From Salinisphaeraceae bacterium (lineage in GTDB: Bacteria; Pseudomonadota; Gammaproteobacteria; Nevskiales; Salinisphaeraceae), in the NCBI GenBank assembly GCA_002683405.1, contig NYTH01000017.1, positions 32,066 to 96,065 on the forward strand: a stretch of DNA of 64,000 bases, read 5' to 3'. The notes beneath the pieces are model-generated. The model did not search any database. It saw nothing but the letters and a program-made list of their open reading frames with translations, and was not told the DNA's origin. Below are positions 17,996 through 28,030 of this stretch, piece by piece (within the stretch, counting starts at the first letter, position 1; the number at the start of each line of letters is the position of its first letter). Both the position numbers and the translations under genes were made by a program.

Positions 17996-18496
17996 TTACC
18001 GTCCGGAAACAAGTTCATCGCGGTTCGATATGGGCGGAAAGGCGCCCGGAATGACCGCGTGCAGAACAAGATTGTACTCGAAGAAGACGCGAAAGTTCTG
18101 GTAATCCCAGCGCGTGATCGGCGGGTCGCCGACGGCCGGAAAGCTGCGTACCGGATCCCCGAACCGGGCGCGAACGGCGGCCTGGGTGGTGCCCTGCTGC
18201 GGCAGGTCCGCCTCGCTCATGCGGCGTGAGGGCGGCGGTACTGTCTCCGTGGACTCGTAGAAAATCACCTGCTCCTCGTCGCGCTGGCTCGCATCGGGAA
18301 TGTCCAGCACCGTGCCGCGCGTGCGGGTCTGGCTTTCGGCAGACCGCGGTGCGAGTGTTTCCGGACGCTGGGCGGGCGCCGGCCGTTCGGTTCTGGGCGG
18401 CACGTAACCACTGCGGTCGCCGTAGGATACCTGCGCGGCGGCCGGCGCCATGACGAGCGCGGCGAACGGCAAGATGGTGAACAGTTGCTTGTACAT
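17996..18496 (-). CDS. Secreted protein with a BamE/SmpA-like domain, function unknown
   Basis: A 166-aa protein with a clear signal peptide (MYKQLFTILPFAALVMAPAA, cleavage probably after AAA). A Pro/Arg-rich low-complexity stretch (about 35-60) follows. The C-terminal part has QGTTQAAVRARFGDP, then ITRWDYQNFRVFFEY, which is the pattern of BamE/SmpA-type domains. The ATG at 18496 is preceded by AGGTTGAGG; a TTG 9 bp further upstream is less likely. It ends just before aguA on the same strand. I do not know its function; the domain suggests an envelope role. Confidence 0.7.
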   Translation of the reverse strand: MYKQLFTILPFAALVMAPAAAQVSYGDRSGYVPPRTERPAPAQRPETLAPRSAESQTRTRGTVLDIPDASQRDEEQVIFYESTETVPPPSRRMSEADLPQQGTTQAAVRARFGDPVRSFPAVGDPPITRWDYQNFRVFFEYNLVLHAVIPGAFPPISNRDELVSGR

Positions 18497-18598
18497 GATC
18501 CTCAACCTGCTTCTGGTTCTCCCCTAAATCGGCCGGTCGCTTGAAAAGTAAAGCCGATCGGGACAAAGCGGACGGCGTTTATGCTTTAATGCGCGCCC

Positions 18599-19849
18599 AT
18601 GTTGCGACCCCTCGAACTGTACATCGGGCTGCGGTACACGCGTGCCAAGCGCCGTAACCACTTCATTTCCTTCATATCGGCCATTTCGATGGGCGGTATT
18701 GCGCTGGCCGTCATGCTGCTCATCACTGTGCTGTCGGTCATGAACGGCTTCGAAGCCGAGCTGCGCGACCGCATTCTCGGCATGGCCTCCCATGTACAGA
18801 TTACCGAGCCGGGCGGAAGTTTCTCCGGCTGGCAGCATATCGGCGATGAAGTGGATGAGCGACTGCCGGAGATTGCCGGCTTTGCGCCCTACGTCAGCGG
18901 CGAGGGCATGCTGCGATCGGGCAGCAACCTGAGCGGCACGCTGATCCGCGGGATCATGCCCGCCATGGAATCGCGGGTATCCACCGTCTACGAACACATG
19001 AAGGCCGGCGCCATCGAGGATCTCGAGGCCGGTGAGTACCGCATGGTCATCGGGGCCGAACTGGCGCAGCTGCTCGGCGTGGACATGGGCGACAAGGTCG
19101 ACCTGATGATTCCCCAGGCCAGCGTGACGCCGGCCGGCATCGTGCCCCGATTCCGGCGCTTTACCATCGCCGGCATCTTTCAGGTGGGCATGTTCGAGTA
19201 CGACCGCGGCCTCGTGCTTATCCACATGAAGGATGCCGCCACGCTCTACCGGATGGGTGACGGCGTCACCGGGCTTCGGCTCAAGCTGGATGACATGTTC
19301 CGGGCGCCGCGCGTGACCCGCGACCTGTATTCCCAGCTGCCGCCGGCGCTGCGCGTGTCGGACTGGACGCGCCAGCACGCCAACTTTTTCCGGGCCATCC
19401 AGACCGAAAAGACGGTCATGTTCATCATCCTGTCGCTGATCATCGCGGTGGCGGCGTTCAATATCGTGTCGATGCTGGTGATGGTGGTCACCGACAAGCA
19501 GGGCGACATCGCCATTCTGCGCACCCTGGGCATGACGCCGCGTTCGGTCATGGCGGTGTTCATGGTGCAGGGCAGTCTCATCGGGGTGATCGGCACCGCG
19601 ATCGGCGTGCTGCTGGGCGTGGTGCTTTCGCTGAATATCGAGAACATCGTGCCCATGATCGAACGGCTGCTTAACACGGACCTGCTCTCGGCCGAGGTGT
19701 ATTACATCAGCGAGCTCAAGGCGCAGCTGAAAACCCCGGACGTGGTTCGCATCGCCTGCATGGCGCTGGGGCTGAGCTTCCTGTCGACGTTCTATCCGGC
19801 CTGGCGCGCATCCCGCGTGCAGCCGGCGGAGGCGCTGCGCTATGAGTGA
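18599..19849 (+). CDS. lolC: Lipoprotein-releasing ABC permease (LolC/LolF type)
   Basis: A 416-aa permease with four membrane helices: one at about 28-50 ([19 protein letters not shown]) and three after residue 275. A large periplasmic domain lies between them. N-terminal [16 protein letters not shown] and C-terminal QPAEALRYE are typical of LolC/LolE. The loop [14 protein letters not shown] matches the LolC hook that contacts LolA. Only one permease gene is present with lolD, so it probably works as a homodimer, the arrangement called LolF in some species. It extracts lipoproteins from the inner membrane and hands them to LolA (encoded at 43609). Confidence 0.92.
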   Translation: MLRPLELYIGLRYTRAKRRNHFISFISAISMGGIALAVMLLITVLSVMNGFEAELRDRILGMASHVQITEPGGSFSGWQHIGDEVDERLPEIAGFAPYVSGEGMLRSGSNLSGTLIRGIMPAMESRVSTVYEHMKAGAIEDLEAGEYRMVIGAELAQLLGVDMGDKVDLMIPQASVTPAGIVPRFRRFTIAGIFQVGMFEYDRGLVLIHMKDAATLYRMGDGVTGLRLKLDDMFRAPRVTRDLYSQLPPALRVSDWTRQHANFFRAIQTEKTVMFIILSLIIAVAAFNIVSMLVMVVTDKQGDIAILRTLGMTPRSVMAVFMVQGSLIGVIGTAIGVLLGVVLSLNIENIVPMIERLLNTDLLSAEVYYISELKAQLKTPDVVRIACMALGLSFLSTFYPAWRASRVQPAEALRYE

Positions 19850-20537
19850 TTCCGGCCCGGTGCTGGCCTGCCGCGGCCTGCGCAAGACCTTCGAGGAAGT
19901 GCGCACGCCCGTGACCGTGCTCGACGACGTGAGCATGGAGGTGGCTGCGGGGGCGCGCATGGCCATTGTCGGGGCGTCCGGGTCGGGCAAGAGCACGCTG
20001 CTGCACCTGCTCGGCGGCCTGGAAAAGCCCAGCGCCGGTCAGGTGTTCGTGCGCGGGCAGGACATGACCGCGCTGTCCGACGCCGCACGCGGCACGCTGC
20101 GCAATCGTGACCTGGGCTTCATCTACCAGTTTCACCATCTGCTGCCGGAGTTCACCACGCTGGAGAACGTGGCCATGCCGTTGCTGATCCGCCGCGAACC
20201 CACCGCCAAGGCCCTGTCGCAGGCGCGGGCGTTGCTCAAGCGGGTGGGTCTCGGCCCGCGTATTTCGCACAAGCCCACCGAGCTGTCGGGCGGGGAGCGT
20301 CAGCGCGCCGCCTTTGCGCGGGCGCTGGTAACCCGACCGGCCTGCATACTGGCCGACGAGCCCACCGGTAATCTGGATTCCAAGACGGCCGCTGGCGTTT
20401 TCGAGATAATGCTCGAGCTTAACCGCGAACTTGGCACCACCCTGGTCATGGTCACCCACGATCATGGCCTGGCAGAGCAGATGGACGAAATATGGGCGCT
20501 CGAGCAGGGCAGACTGAGCATGGCCCCGGCTCTCTAG
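19842..20537 (+). CDS. lolD: Lipoprotein-releasing ABC ATPase LolD
   Basis: A 231-aa ABC ATPase. Walker A is GASGSGKST (about 46), the Q-loop is in [13 protein letters not shown], the signature is LSGGERQR, Walker B is [10 protein letters not shown] and the H-loop is MVTHDH. It overlaps the permease gene by 8 bp, which shows translational coupling, and powers lipoprotein release from the inner membrane. comEC begins within its last codons. Confidence 0.96.
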   Translation: MSDSGPVLACRGLRKTFEEVRTPVTVLDDVSMEVAAGARMAIVGASGSGKSTLLHLLGGLEKPSAGQVFVRGQDMTALSDAARGTLRNRDLGFIYQFHHLLPEFTTLENVAMPLLIRREPTAKALSQARALLKRVGLGPRISHKPTELSGGERQRAAFARALVTRPACILADEPTGNLDSKTAAGVFEIMLELNRELGTTLVMVTHDHGLAEQMDEIWALEQGRLSMAPAL

Positions 20538-22795
20538 CCAATCCGGGCGCACCCCGCGCCGTCGGGCGTCAGGCCCGCTCCACCGATATTCGCCTGCTCG
20601 CGGCCGCATTGCTGGCAGGTCTGCTGATTCTGTGTGCGCTCCCGGCGTTACCCTCGAAAGCCAGCCTGCTGCCGCTTTGGGGGCTGGCGCTGTGGCGTTT
20701 TCCGGGCCGGGCGCTTTACCTGGCCCTGGTGCTCGGCCTGAGCTGGGGCACGCTGCAAGGCCACTGGCTGCAATCGGACCGCCTGCCGGAAGCCCGCCAC
20801 GGCGAAATTCGCTGGGTCACCGGCCATATCGACAGCCTGCCCGAACTGTCGCCCAGGCGCGCCCGGTTCGAGCTGGCCACCACGACCATGCCGGGCCGTC
20901 TTCGCGTGTCCTGGTACGGGGAAGCGCCCGCGCTGCGAGCCGGGCAGTGCTGGCGGATGAAGCTCAAACTCTCGACCCCGCGTGGGTCAGCGAATCCGGG
21001 CACCTTCGACTACGAGGCCTGGCTCTGGCGGGAGCGTATCGGCGCGACGGCCTATGTGCGCGAGGCGCGGCCCTGCGCGGCAAATCGTATTTCCGTGGAC
21101 ACTCTGCGGCAGGCCGCGGCAATGCGCCTCGACAGCCTGCTGCCGGACAGTCCGGCCACCGGTATCATCCGCGCGATTGCGCTAGGGGATCGGGGCGGCA
21201 TCAGCGATGCGCAGTGGGAGATATTCCGCCGCACCGGCACGAGTCATCTGATCGCGATTTCCGGGCTGCATATCGGCCTGATATGGGGCATGAGCCTGCT
21301 GGGCTTTCGCTGGCTGTTCGGGCGCGTGCGGGCCGGCAGCCGGGTCCCGGCGGTGCTGACAGCGGCGGCGGCTAGCCTGTGTCTGGCGGGTTTGTACGCG
21401 GCCATGGCCGGTTTCGCGCTGCCGACGCAGCGGGCGTTTCTGGCGGTAAGCATCGTGTGTGCGGCCCTCTGGCTGCGGCGCAGCATGCTGCCCAGCCAGC
21501 TGTTGGCCCTGGCGTTGATTGCGGTGCTGCTGTTTGATCCGTTCGCCCCGCTGGCGCCGGGGTTCTGGCTGTCGTTCGGCGCGGTAGCCTGGATTCTGTA
21601 TTTGCTGTCGGGGCGCATCGGCGGGGCCGGCCGTCTGCGGGCCTGGCTGCTGCTGCAGCCGGCGCTGGTGCTGGCGCTGGCGCCTCTGACGCTGTTCTGG
21701 TTTGGCGAGGCGTCCGTCGTGGCGCCGCTGGCCAACGCAGTTCTGGTGCCCGCCTTTGTGCTGGTCGTGCCAATCGTGCTGATGACGGTGATCTGCGCGC
21801 TCGTGCTCCCCGCGGCAGGCGGGCCGCTCCTGCAGGGGGTGGCCTGGCCGCTGGAGGCAGGCTTGCAGTGTCTGGCTCTGTTGGCGGAAGTCCCCATGTC
21901 CCACGTGACGCTTGCCGCGCCCGACGCCCGGGCGGTGGCGACGGCCTGTGTCGGCCTGCTCCTGCTGTTCGCGCCGCGCGGGCTGCCGTTCCGCTGGCTC
22001 GGTCTGGTTGGGCTCCTGCCGCTGCTTTTGGTCCCCGCGCGCCCCGGGCCGGGCGAATTCCGCGCCCACGTGATCGATGTCGGGCAAGGGTTGTCGGTGC
22101 TGGTGCAGACGCAGGGTCACGATCTGCTGTTCGACGCGGGGCCGCGCTTTCCCGGGGGTTTCAACGCCGGTGAAGCCATCGTCAATCCCTTTCTGGCGGG
22201 GCTGGGGATCCGGCAGCTGGATGCCTTCGTGCTGAGTCACGACGATATCGATCATCGCGGCGGGCAGGCGGCGGTCACGGCCCGATTCGACCCGCTGGCG
22301 GTGTACGGCAACGGCATCGGCGCCGGCTGCGAGGACGGCATGGCCTGGAGCTGGGACGGGGTGCGCTTTGCGTTCCTGCATCCGCCGGAGCGTGCGGAGG
22401 GCAACGACGGTTCCTGCGTTCTGCTCGTCAGCTCGGAGGCCGGCCGGCTCCTGCTTACTGGTGACATTGAACGCCCGGCCGAGCAGCGTCTGGTCGACGA
22501 GCACGCCAGCCTCTTGGCCAGCGACGTCATGCTGGTGCCGCATCACGGCAGCGCGACCTCGTCCAGCGCGGGTTTTCTCAAGGCGGTCGATCCGGCGGTC
22601 GCTGTCGTGTCGGCCGGATGGCGCAATCGCTGGGGATTTCCGCGACCGGACGTGGTGGCGCGTTACGAGAGGCAGGGCGCGTCCCTGCTGAATACTGCCG
22701 AGGCTGGCGCCATACGGTTGAGTTTCAGTGACGAGGACGGATTGAGTGTCCAGCGCTGGCGGGCGCACGCGCCGGCCTTCTGGCGCGCGCCTTGA
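20492..22795 (+). CDS. comEC: DNA internalization protein ComEC/Rec2
   Basis: A 767-aa protein with a DUF4131-like N-terminal region and OB-like segment. The Competence domain follows, with [16 protein letters not shown] and many membrane helices (about 230-500). Last is a metallo-beta-lactamase-like domain with [24 protein letters not shown] and [11 protein letters not shown]. ComEC forms the inner-membrane channel for transforming DNA. Whether this cell is competent is not shown by this window. The start at 20492 lies inside lolD; no better in-frame ATG or GTG exists before the first helix, so it is uncertain. Confidence 0.93.
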   Translation: MGARAGQTEHGPGSLANPGAPRAVGRQARSTDIRLLAAALLAGLLILCALPALPSKASLLPLWGLALWRFPGRALYLALVLGLSWGTLQGHWLQSDRLPEARHGEIRWVTGHIDSLPELSPRRARFELATTTMPGRLRVSWYGEAPALRAGQCWRMKLKLSTPRGSANPGTFDYEAWLWRERIGATAYVREARPCAANRISVDTLRQAAAMRLDSLLPDSPATGIIRAIALGDRGGISDAQWEIFRRTGTSHLIAISGLHIGLIWGMSLLGFRWLFGRVRAGSRVPAVLTAAAASLCLAGLYAAMAGFALPTQRAFLAVSIVCAALWLRRSMLPSQLLALALIAVLLFDPFAPLAPGFWLSFGAVAWILYLLSGRIGGAGRLRAWLLLQPALVLALAPLTLFWFGEASVVAPLANAVLVPAFVLVVPIVLMTVICALVLPAAGGPLLQGVAWPLEAGLQCLALLAEVPMSHVTLAAPDARAVATACVGLLLLFAPRGLPFRWLGLVGLLPLLLVPARPGPGEFRAHVIDVGQGLSVLVQTQGHDLLFDAGPRFPGGFNAGEAIVNPFLAGLGIRQLDAFVLSHDDIDHRGGQAAVTARFDPLAVYGNGIGAGCEDGMAWSWDGVRFAFLHPPERAEGNDGSCVLLVSSEAGRLLLTGDIERPAEQRLVDEHASLLASDVMLVPHHGSATSSSAGFLKAVDPAVAVVSAGWRNRWGFPRPDVVARYERQGASLLNTAEAGAIRLSFSDEDGLSVQRWRAHAPAFWRAP

Positions 22796-22868
22796 TCAGG
22801 CTGGCTGCAAGCCTGAGCAATCTCTATCATGCTCGGCCGTTGAACCAGGAATACCCGGGGAATTCCCA

Positions 22869-23525
22869 ATGCTCGATCTGATTGCGGCCGGCGGCTGGGT
22901 CATGCTGCCCATTCTGCTGTGTTCGGCCATGGCGCTGGCGATTACGCTGGAGCGCGGCTGGGCGCTGCGTACCCGGCTGGTGATTCCACCGCGGCTGGTA
23001 AAACAGATGCCCGAACTCGTGCGCGCCGGCTTTGATGCCGACCGCATTCGCGCGCTGCGCGCCGACAGCCCGCTGGGTCGCATCCTGGCCGCGGCGCTGG
23101 CCAGCCATGGCGATGACTGGACCATTACCCGGGAGAGAATCGAGGAAGCCGGCCGTCACGTACTGCATGAGCTGGAGCGCTATCTGAATACGCTGGGCAC
23201 CATTGCGGCGGTGACGCCGCTGCTGGGGTTGCTGGGCACCGTGATTGGCATGATCAAGGTATTTGCGGCCATTACCGCCAGCGGTGTCGGCAACCCGCAA
23301 GCGCTGGCCGGGGGAATTTCCGAGGCGCTGCTTACCACGGCGGCCGGCCTCACGGTGGCCATTCCCACGCTCATGGTCTACCGCTATTTCCGCGGCCGTA
23401 TCGACGAACTCGTCGTGGGCATGGAAAGTGAGGTGATCCGGTTGATGGAGCTGATCGCGCACGAGGAGCCCGGCCCGGGCGAGCCGGCAGAGGAGGCCGG
23501 GCAGCCGGCTCGGGCGCCATCATGA
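22869..23525 (+). CDS. exbB: MotA/TolQ/ExbB proton channel protein
   Basis: A 218-aa protein with three membrane helices. The first is near residues 8-28 (GGWVMLPILLCSAMALA). The second and third flank the family motif with TPLLGLLGTVIGMIKVF and LLTTAAGLTVAIPTLM. The ATG at 22869 is preceded by GGGGAA. With ExbD it forms a proton-driven motor; in this genomic position (beside msbA and lpxK) homologues are annotated ExbB, but a TolQ role is not excluded. It overlaps exbD by ATGA. Confidence 0.92.
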   Translation: MLDLIAAGGWVMLPILLCSAMALAITLERGWALRTRLVIPPRLVKQMPELVRAGFDADRIRALRADSPLGRILAAALASHGDDWTITRERIEEAGRHVLHELERYLNTLGTIAAVTPLLGLLGTVIGMIKVFAAITASGVGNPQALAGGISEALLTTAAGLTVAIPTLMVYRYFRGRIDELVVGMESEVIRLMELIAHEEPGPGEPAEEAGQPARAPS

Positions 23526-23953
23526 ACCTGTCTAGCGGGCGCCGTGACGAACCTGAAATCAATCTCACGTCGCTGATCGACGTGGTGTTCCTGCTGCTGA
23601 TCTTCTTCATGGTGACCACGACCTTCGTCAGGCAGTCCGGGCTGGATATTCGTCTGCCGGATGCCAGCGCCAGCGCCGCGGGGACCACCGACGAGGCCGT
23701 CGAGGTGATCGTGGACGCTGCGGATACGGTGTACGTATCCGGCCGACCGCTGCAGGCCCGCAAGCAGACACTGCGCGAGGCCATCGACGCCGCCAGCGAG
23801 GGTGATTACAGCCGGCCGCTGCGCATCAAGGCTGACGGGCGGGCCAGTCATCAGACGGTGGTCACCGTGATGGACCTGGCCGCCGAATTCGGATTCGAGC
23901 GCGTGGACATTGCAACCCAGGCCGCTCCGGAGGGCGAGAACGTAACGCCGTGA
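23522..23953 (+). CDS. exbD: ExbD/TolR biopolymer transport protein
   Basis: A 143-aa protein with one N-terminal membrane helix (INLTSLIDVVFLLLIFFMV). The channel Asp of the family is in LTSLIDVVF. A periplasmic domain follows. It is the partner of the preceding ExbB. Translation is coupled on both sides: ATGA overlap with exbB and GTGA overlap with msbA. Confidence 0.93.
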   Translation: MNLSSGRRDEPEINLTSLIDVVFLLLIFFMVTTTFVRQSGLDIRLPDASASAAGTTDEAVEVIVDAADTVYVSGRPLQARKQTLREAIDAASEGDYSRPLRIKADGRASHQTVVTVMDLAAEFGFERVDIATQAAPEGENVTP

Positions 23954-25746
23954 AAGAAAAGGAACCCACGACCAAAATGGACATGCGGGAGATTTACCCG
24001 CGCCTGCTCCGATATACCTTCCGCTACTGGAAGGCGTTCGTGCTGGCCATCCTCGGCATGGTGCTGTATGCGGGTGTAAACACGAGCATGGCCTATGTGC
24101 TCAAGCCGCTGCTCGACGGCAGCCTGATGGAGCGGGATCCGTTTCTCATCAAATGGATGCCGCTCGTGCTCGTGCTGCTGTTTCTCTGCCGCGGGCTCGC
24201 CAATTTCTTGTCCGGCTACGGCATGGCCTACGTGAATACCAAGGTGGTGCAGGTAGTCCGCTCCGAGATATTCGCCAAGTACCTGTTGCTGCCGACGGCG
24301 TTTTTCGACAAGCACTCCTCCGGCCAGATCACCGCGAAGCTGATCTACCACACCGGCCAGATCACCGGCTCGGCCACCAGCGCATTGACCGTGACGGTCA
24401 AGGATGGACTGACTGTTGTCGGCCTGGTGGGGTTGATGTTCTGGATGAACTGGTCGCTGGCGGTGATCGTGTTTGCCGTGGGCCCGCTGATTGGCCTGGT
24501 CATCGTTCTGGTCAGCCGACGCTTTCGCAAGTACAGCAAGCGGCTGCAGAACCTGGCGGCCGATCTGCTGGAGGTCAGCGAGGAGGTTCTGACGGGCCGT
24601 CGTGTGGTGAAGATTTTCGGCGCTGAGGATCACGAGATAAACGCCTTCGAGCGGGTCAACCAGCGCACCGCGCGCATGGGCATGCGCATGGCGACCACCA
24701 GTGCGGCAAGCACGCCGATTATTCAGATCATTGCGGCCACGGCAGTGGGTACGGTGGTGTATTTTGCGGTGCGGGATACCGGTGGTGGCCTCATGACGCC
24801 GGGTGAATTCGCGGCCTTTTTCGGCGCCATGGTGGGGGCGATGAGCCCGCTCAAGCGTCTGACCGGCGTTATCGCCACCGTGCAGCGGGGCATGGCCGCC
24901 GCCGGCAGCATCTTCGAATTCCTGGACGAACCGCAGGAAGATCAGGGTGGCACGCGCGCGCTGGGTCGAAGCCAGGGGGAAATCAGCTTTCAGCAAATTC
25001 GTTTCGGCTACGGCGATACGCCCGTGATTCGCGATATCAGCCTGCATATTCCGGCCGGACAAACCGTGGCCTTTGTGGGCCGATCCGGCGCCGGCAAGTC
25101 AACGCTGCTGTCGCTGTTGCCGCGCTTCTACGACCCTGCCGCCGGGCGGATCGAGATCGACGGGCACGATATTCGCAGCTACCCGATCTCGGCGCTGCGA
25201 GCCCAGATCAGCCTGGTGGATCAGAACGTGGTCCTGTTCAACGACAGCGTGGCCCGCAACATCGCCTATGGCGCGCCGGAGCCGGTGGATCGCGGCGCCA
25301 TCGAGGCCGCCGCGCGCAAGGCCTACGCCTGGGACTTCATCGAGTCGCTGCCCGAGGGTCTGGATACGGAAATCGGCCAGAACGGCATCATGCTCTCCGG
25401 CGGGCAGCGGCAACGCATTGCCATCGCCCGGGCGTTGTTCAAGAACGCGCCCATACTGCTGCTGGACGAGGCCACATCGGCGCTGGACACCGAATCCGAG
25501 CGCGCCATCCAGAAAGGTCTGGAAAACCTCATGCGGGACCGCACCACCCTGGTGATCGCGCATCGTCTGTCGACCATCCAGCACGCGGATATGATTGCGG
25601 TCATGCACGACGGCCGGGTGGTTGAGCAGGGCACCCACGACGAACTGGTGGCGCAGGGCGGACACTACCGGGCGCTGCGCGACCTGCAGTTTGCAGAACC
25701 GGCCGATAAAGCGGACGACAATGCCGAGAAGGGTGCCGGTGCGTGA
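23950..25746 (+). CDS. msbA: Lipid A export ABC transporter MsbA
   Basis: A 598-aa half-transporter. Six membrane helices lie in residues about 20-310, followed by an ABC ATPase with Walker A GRSGAGKST, Q-loop SLVDQNVVLFND, signature LSGGQRQR, Walker B ILLLDEATSALD and H-loop VIAHRLST. It flips lipid A-core across the inner membrane. The start is GTG at 23950, overlapping the exbD stop. lpxK, which makes its substrate's precursor, follows at once. Confidence 0.96.
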   Translation: MKEKEPTTKMDMREIYPRLLRYTFRYWKAFVLAILGMVLYAGVNTSMAYVLKPLLDGSLMERDPFLIKWMPLVLVLLFLCRGLANFLSGYGMAYVNTKVVQVVRSEIFAKYLLLPTAFFDKHSSGQITAKLIYHTGQITGSATSALTVTVKDGLTVVGLVGLMFWMNWSLAVIVFAVGPLIGLVIVLVSRRFRKYSKRLQNLAADLLEVSEEVLTGRRVVKIFGAEDHEINAFERVNQRTARMGMRMATTSAASTPIIQIIAATAVGTVVYFAVRDTGGGLMTPGEFAAFFGAMVGAMSPLKRLTGVIATVQRGMAAAGSIFEFLDEPQEDQGGTRALGRSQGEISFQQIRFGYGDTPVIRDISLHIPAGQTVAFVGRSGAGKSTLLSLLPRFYDPAAGRIEIDGHDIRSYPISALRAQISLVDQNVVLFNDSVARNIAYGAPEPVDRGAIEAAARKAYAWDFIESLPEGLDTEIGQNGIMLSGGQRQRIAIARALFKNAPILLLDEATSALDTESERAIQKGLENLMRDRTTLVIAHRLSTIQHADMIAVMHDGRVVEQGTHDELVAQGGHYRALRDLQFAEPADKADDNAEKGAGA

Positions 25747-26719
25747 CGCTCTGGAGCGGGCCTGGTACGACGGAAGCCGCTGGATTTGGCTGCTGCTGCC
25801 GCTCAGCGCCCTGTACGGACTGATCGTATCGATCCGGCGTCAACTCTACGCCCGTAAGATTCTGACGACGTATCGCAGCCCCGCACCGGTGCTGGTGGTT
25901 GGCAATATCACCGTTGGCGGCACCGGCAAGACCCCCGTGGTCGCGGCCCTGGTAGAGCGCTTATCAGCGCGCGGCCTACGGCCGGGTGTGGTTACCCGCG
26001 GCTATGGCGGCCAGGCGTCGGACTGGCCACATCAGGTCCGCGGTGAGGATGACCCGGCGCTGTACGGCGATGAGGCGGTCCTGCTGGCCCGCCGCACCGG
26101 TGTTCCAGTCGTGGCGGCCCCGCGGCGCGCGGACGCGGCGCGCCAACTGCTCGATCTTGGCGTGAATTTCATTGTGGCCGATGACGGTCTGCAGCATCTG
26201 GCGCTGGCGCGCGACGCCGAAGTGGAGGTGGTGGACGGCGCGCGGGGTTACGGTAACGGCTTCCTGCTCCCGGCGGGACCGCTGCGGGAAGCGCAGACCA
26301 GCCGGCGGAGGGTCGACCTCAGGCTGGTCAACGGTGGCGAAGGTGATTTCACGCTGCAGGCGCGCGACTGCCATCCGCTGGGCCGCCCGGAGGCGCGCGA
26401 GGATCTGCGGGCCTGGTCCGGCCGGGCCGTGCACGCCGTTGCCGCCATCGGGCACCCCCAGCGGTTTTTCGACACGCTGACGGCGGCCGGCATCCGGGTG
26501 ACGCCGCATCGCTTTCCGGATCATCATGCATTCGATCAGGGAGACTTTCGGGGGCTGGATGATCGGCCGATCTTCATGACCGAAAAGGATGCCGTGAAGT
26601 GCGAACGCCTGCGTCTGCCCCGGGCCTTCGTGCTGCCGGTGGATGCGGTTTTCACCCATCAGGCGCGGCAGGCCGTCGATGACCTGCTGGACCGCCTGCT
26701 TGATGCCCGGAGCCACTAG
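25739..26719 (+). CDS. lpxK: Tetraacyldisaccharide 4'-kinase
   Basis: A 326-aa lipid A kinase, near the usual size of about 328. The N-terminal membrane-anchoring segment contains WIWLLLPLSALYGLI. The P-loop is VGNITVGGTGKTP, followed by TRGYGG, YGDEAVLLA, ADDGLQHL and MTEKDAVKC. It phosphorylates the 4' position of the lipid A precursor. The GTG at 25739 is chosen because GAGAAGGG lies at 25726-25733, a good distance upstream; it overlaps msbA by 8 bp. An in-frame ATG at 25721 would lie before that site. Confidence 0.93.
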   Translation: MRDALERAWYDGSRWIWLLLPLSALYGLIVSIRRQLYARKILTTYRSPAPVLVVGNITVGGTGKTPVVAALVERLSARGLRPGVVTRGYGGQASDWPHQVRGEDDPALYGDEAVLLARRTGVPVVAAPRRADAARQLLDLGVNFIVADDGLQHLALARDAEVEVVDGARGYGNGFLLPAGPLREAQTSRRRVDLRLVNGGEGDFTLQARDCHPLGRPEAREDLRAWSGRAVHAVAAIGHPQRFFDTLTAAGIRVTPHRFPDHHAFDQGDFRGLDDRPIFMTEKDAVKCERLRLPRAFVLPVDAVFTHQARQAVDDLLDRLLDARSH

Positions 26720-26728
26720 AGGAGTTAT

Positions 26729-27481
26729 ATGGGGTTTCGTATAGCCATCCCGGCGCGCTACGCCTCCGAACGATTGCCCGGCAAGGTGCTCGCGCCCCTG
26801 GCCGGTCGGCCACTGTTGGCCCACGTCTGCGATCGTGCCCGGGAGTCGGGCGCCAGCGAAATCTGGCTGACCAGCGATGACGAACGTGTGCTCGATGCAG
26901 CCTCGGCCCTGACGGGGGTCAGGTTGTTCAAGAGCGCATCGGAGCATCGGTCTGGAAGTGATCGCGTGGCCGAACTGGCTCGGGCACAGGCGTGGCCGGC
27001 CGACAACGTGGTGGTCAATCTTCAGGGCGACGAGCCTTTCATGCCCGGGGCACTGGTGGCCCAGACGGGCGAGGCGCTGCTGGACGACCCGGCGGCCGAC
27101 ATCGCGACAGCCTGCTGCGGTATCCACGATGCATCCGAGTACGCCAACACGAACGCCGTGAAGGTCGTGCGTGACGATGCAGGCTATGCGCTGTATTTCA
27201 GCCGCGCAGCCATTCCGCATGAGCGTGCCGGCACGGGCTGCGTGCCGGCGGCCGGGGCATGGCGACATCTGGGTATCTACGCTTATCGCGTGGCGAGTCT
27301 GTTGCGTTTCGCTGACGCGGCGGTGCACCCGCTGGAGCAGAGCGAATCGCTCGAGCAGCTTCGGGCCCTGGCTCTGGGCATGCGTATTCGGGTGGTTGAA
27401 GCGGCGACGCTGCCCGGACCGGGTATTGATACATCGGAAGATCTGGAGTGGGCCAGGCGCCTGCTGGAGCGTAAATCGTGA
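26729..27481 (+). CDS. kdsB: CMP-KDO synthetase
   Basis: A 250-aa cytidylyltransferase. It has IPARYASERLPGKVL at the N-terminus, EHRSGSDRVAE, VVNLQGDEPFM and WRHLGIYAYR. It activates KDO with CTP for attachment to lipid A. The ATG follows GAGGAG closely. Only 9 bp separate it from lpxK; the small Trm112-like gene often found here in other gammaproteobacteria is missing. It overlaps the phosphatase gene by GTGA. Confidence 0.97.
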   Translation: MGFRIAIPARYASERLPGKVLAPLAGRPLLAHVCDRARESGASEIWLTSDDERVLDAASALTGVRLFKSASEHRSGSDRVAELARAQAWPADNVVVNLQGDEPFMPGALVAQTGEALLDDPAADIATACCGIHDASEYANTNAVKVVRDDAGYALYFSRAAIPHERAGTGCVPAAGAWRHLGIYAYRVASLLRFADAAVHPLEQSESLEQLRALALGMRIRVVEAATLPGPGIDTSEDLEWARRLLERKS

Positions 27482-27969
27482 CGGTCAAGTTACTCTTCGT
27501 CTGCATGGGCAACATCTGCAGATCGCCCAGTGCAGAGGCTGTCATGCGGCGCGAGGTTGAACGCGCAGGTCTGGCTGACCGTGTCGAGATCGATTCGGCA
27601 GGGACCCACAGCTACCACCTCGGACTGCCGCCGGACCGTCGCTCCAGCGAAGCTGCGGCAGCCCGTGGTCTCGACTTGAGCAACCTGCGGGCCCGGCAGG
27701 TCAGCGTCCAGGACCTGCAGCAGTGGGACTACGTGCTGGCCATGGATAGCGCCAATCTGGAGGTTCTGAACGCCTTGCGGCAGGGGGGCAACGGGGGTCG
27801 GGCGCATGTGGCCCGGTTGCTCGATTATGCCCCCTCAGCCGACACGCGCGACGTTCCCGACCCCTACTATGGCGGTGTGCAGGGCTTCGAGCGGGTACTC
27901 GACCTGATCGAGTCGGGCTGCGAGGGCCTGCTCGAGGCTGTGCAGAAGAAGCATTTCAGCATCCGCTGA
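27478..27969 (+). CDS. Low-molecular-weight protein tyrosine phosphatase
   Basis: A 163-aa phosphatase with the CX5R signature CMGNICRS at the start and the general-acid motif DVPDPYYGG near the C-terminus. The start is a GTG overlapping the kdsB stop. Relatives (Wzb, PtpA) dephosphorylate tyrosine kinases that control polysaccharide export, but no such kinase is in this window. Confidence 0.93.
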   Translation: MTVKLLFVCMGNICRSPSAEAVMRREVERAGLADRVEIDSAGTHSYHLGLPPDRRSSEAAAARGLDLSNLRARQVSVQDLQQWDYVLAMDSANLEVLNALRQGGNGGRAHVARLLDYAPSADTRDVPDPYYGGVQGFERVLDLIESGCEGLLEAVQKKHFSIR

Positions 27970-27985
27970 TGATTCATCGCCGGCG

Positions 27986-28011
27986 TCGCTGACGCCCCGG
28001 GCCGTCAGCGA
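27986..28011. terminator. Perfect hairpin between convergent ptp and rne
   Basis: TCGCTGACG (27986-27994) and CGTCAGCGA (28003-28011) form a 9-bp perfect stem with an 8-base CCCCGGGC loop. It lies in the 61-bp gap between two converging genes, so it could stop or protect both transcripts. There is no T-tract, so classification as a terminator is tentative. Confidence 0.5.
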
Positions 28012-28030
28012 TGTGCCGATAACGCCCGCT

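Noticed and set aside
18524..19996. 490-codon open frame opposite lolC
   Set aside because: Antisense shadow; His/Asp-rich composition mirrors the membrane-protein codons.
21182..22768. 528-codon open frame opposite comEC
   Set aside because: Gln/Arg/His-rich shadow of a Leu/Ala-rich membrane protein gene; no start signal or domain.
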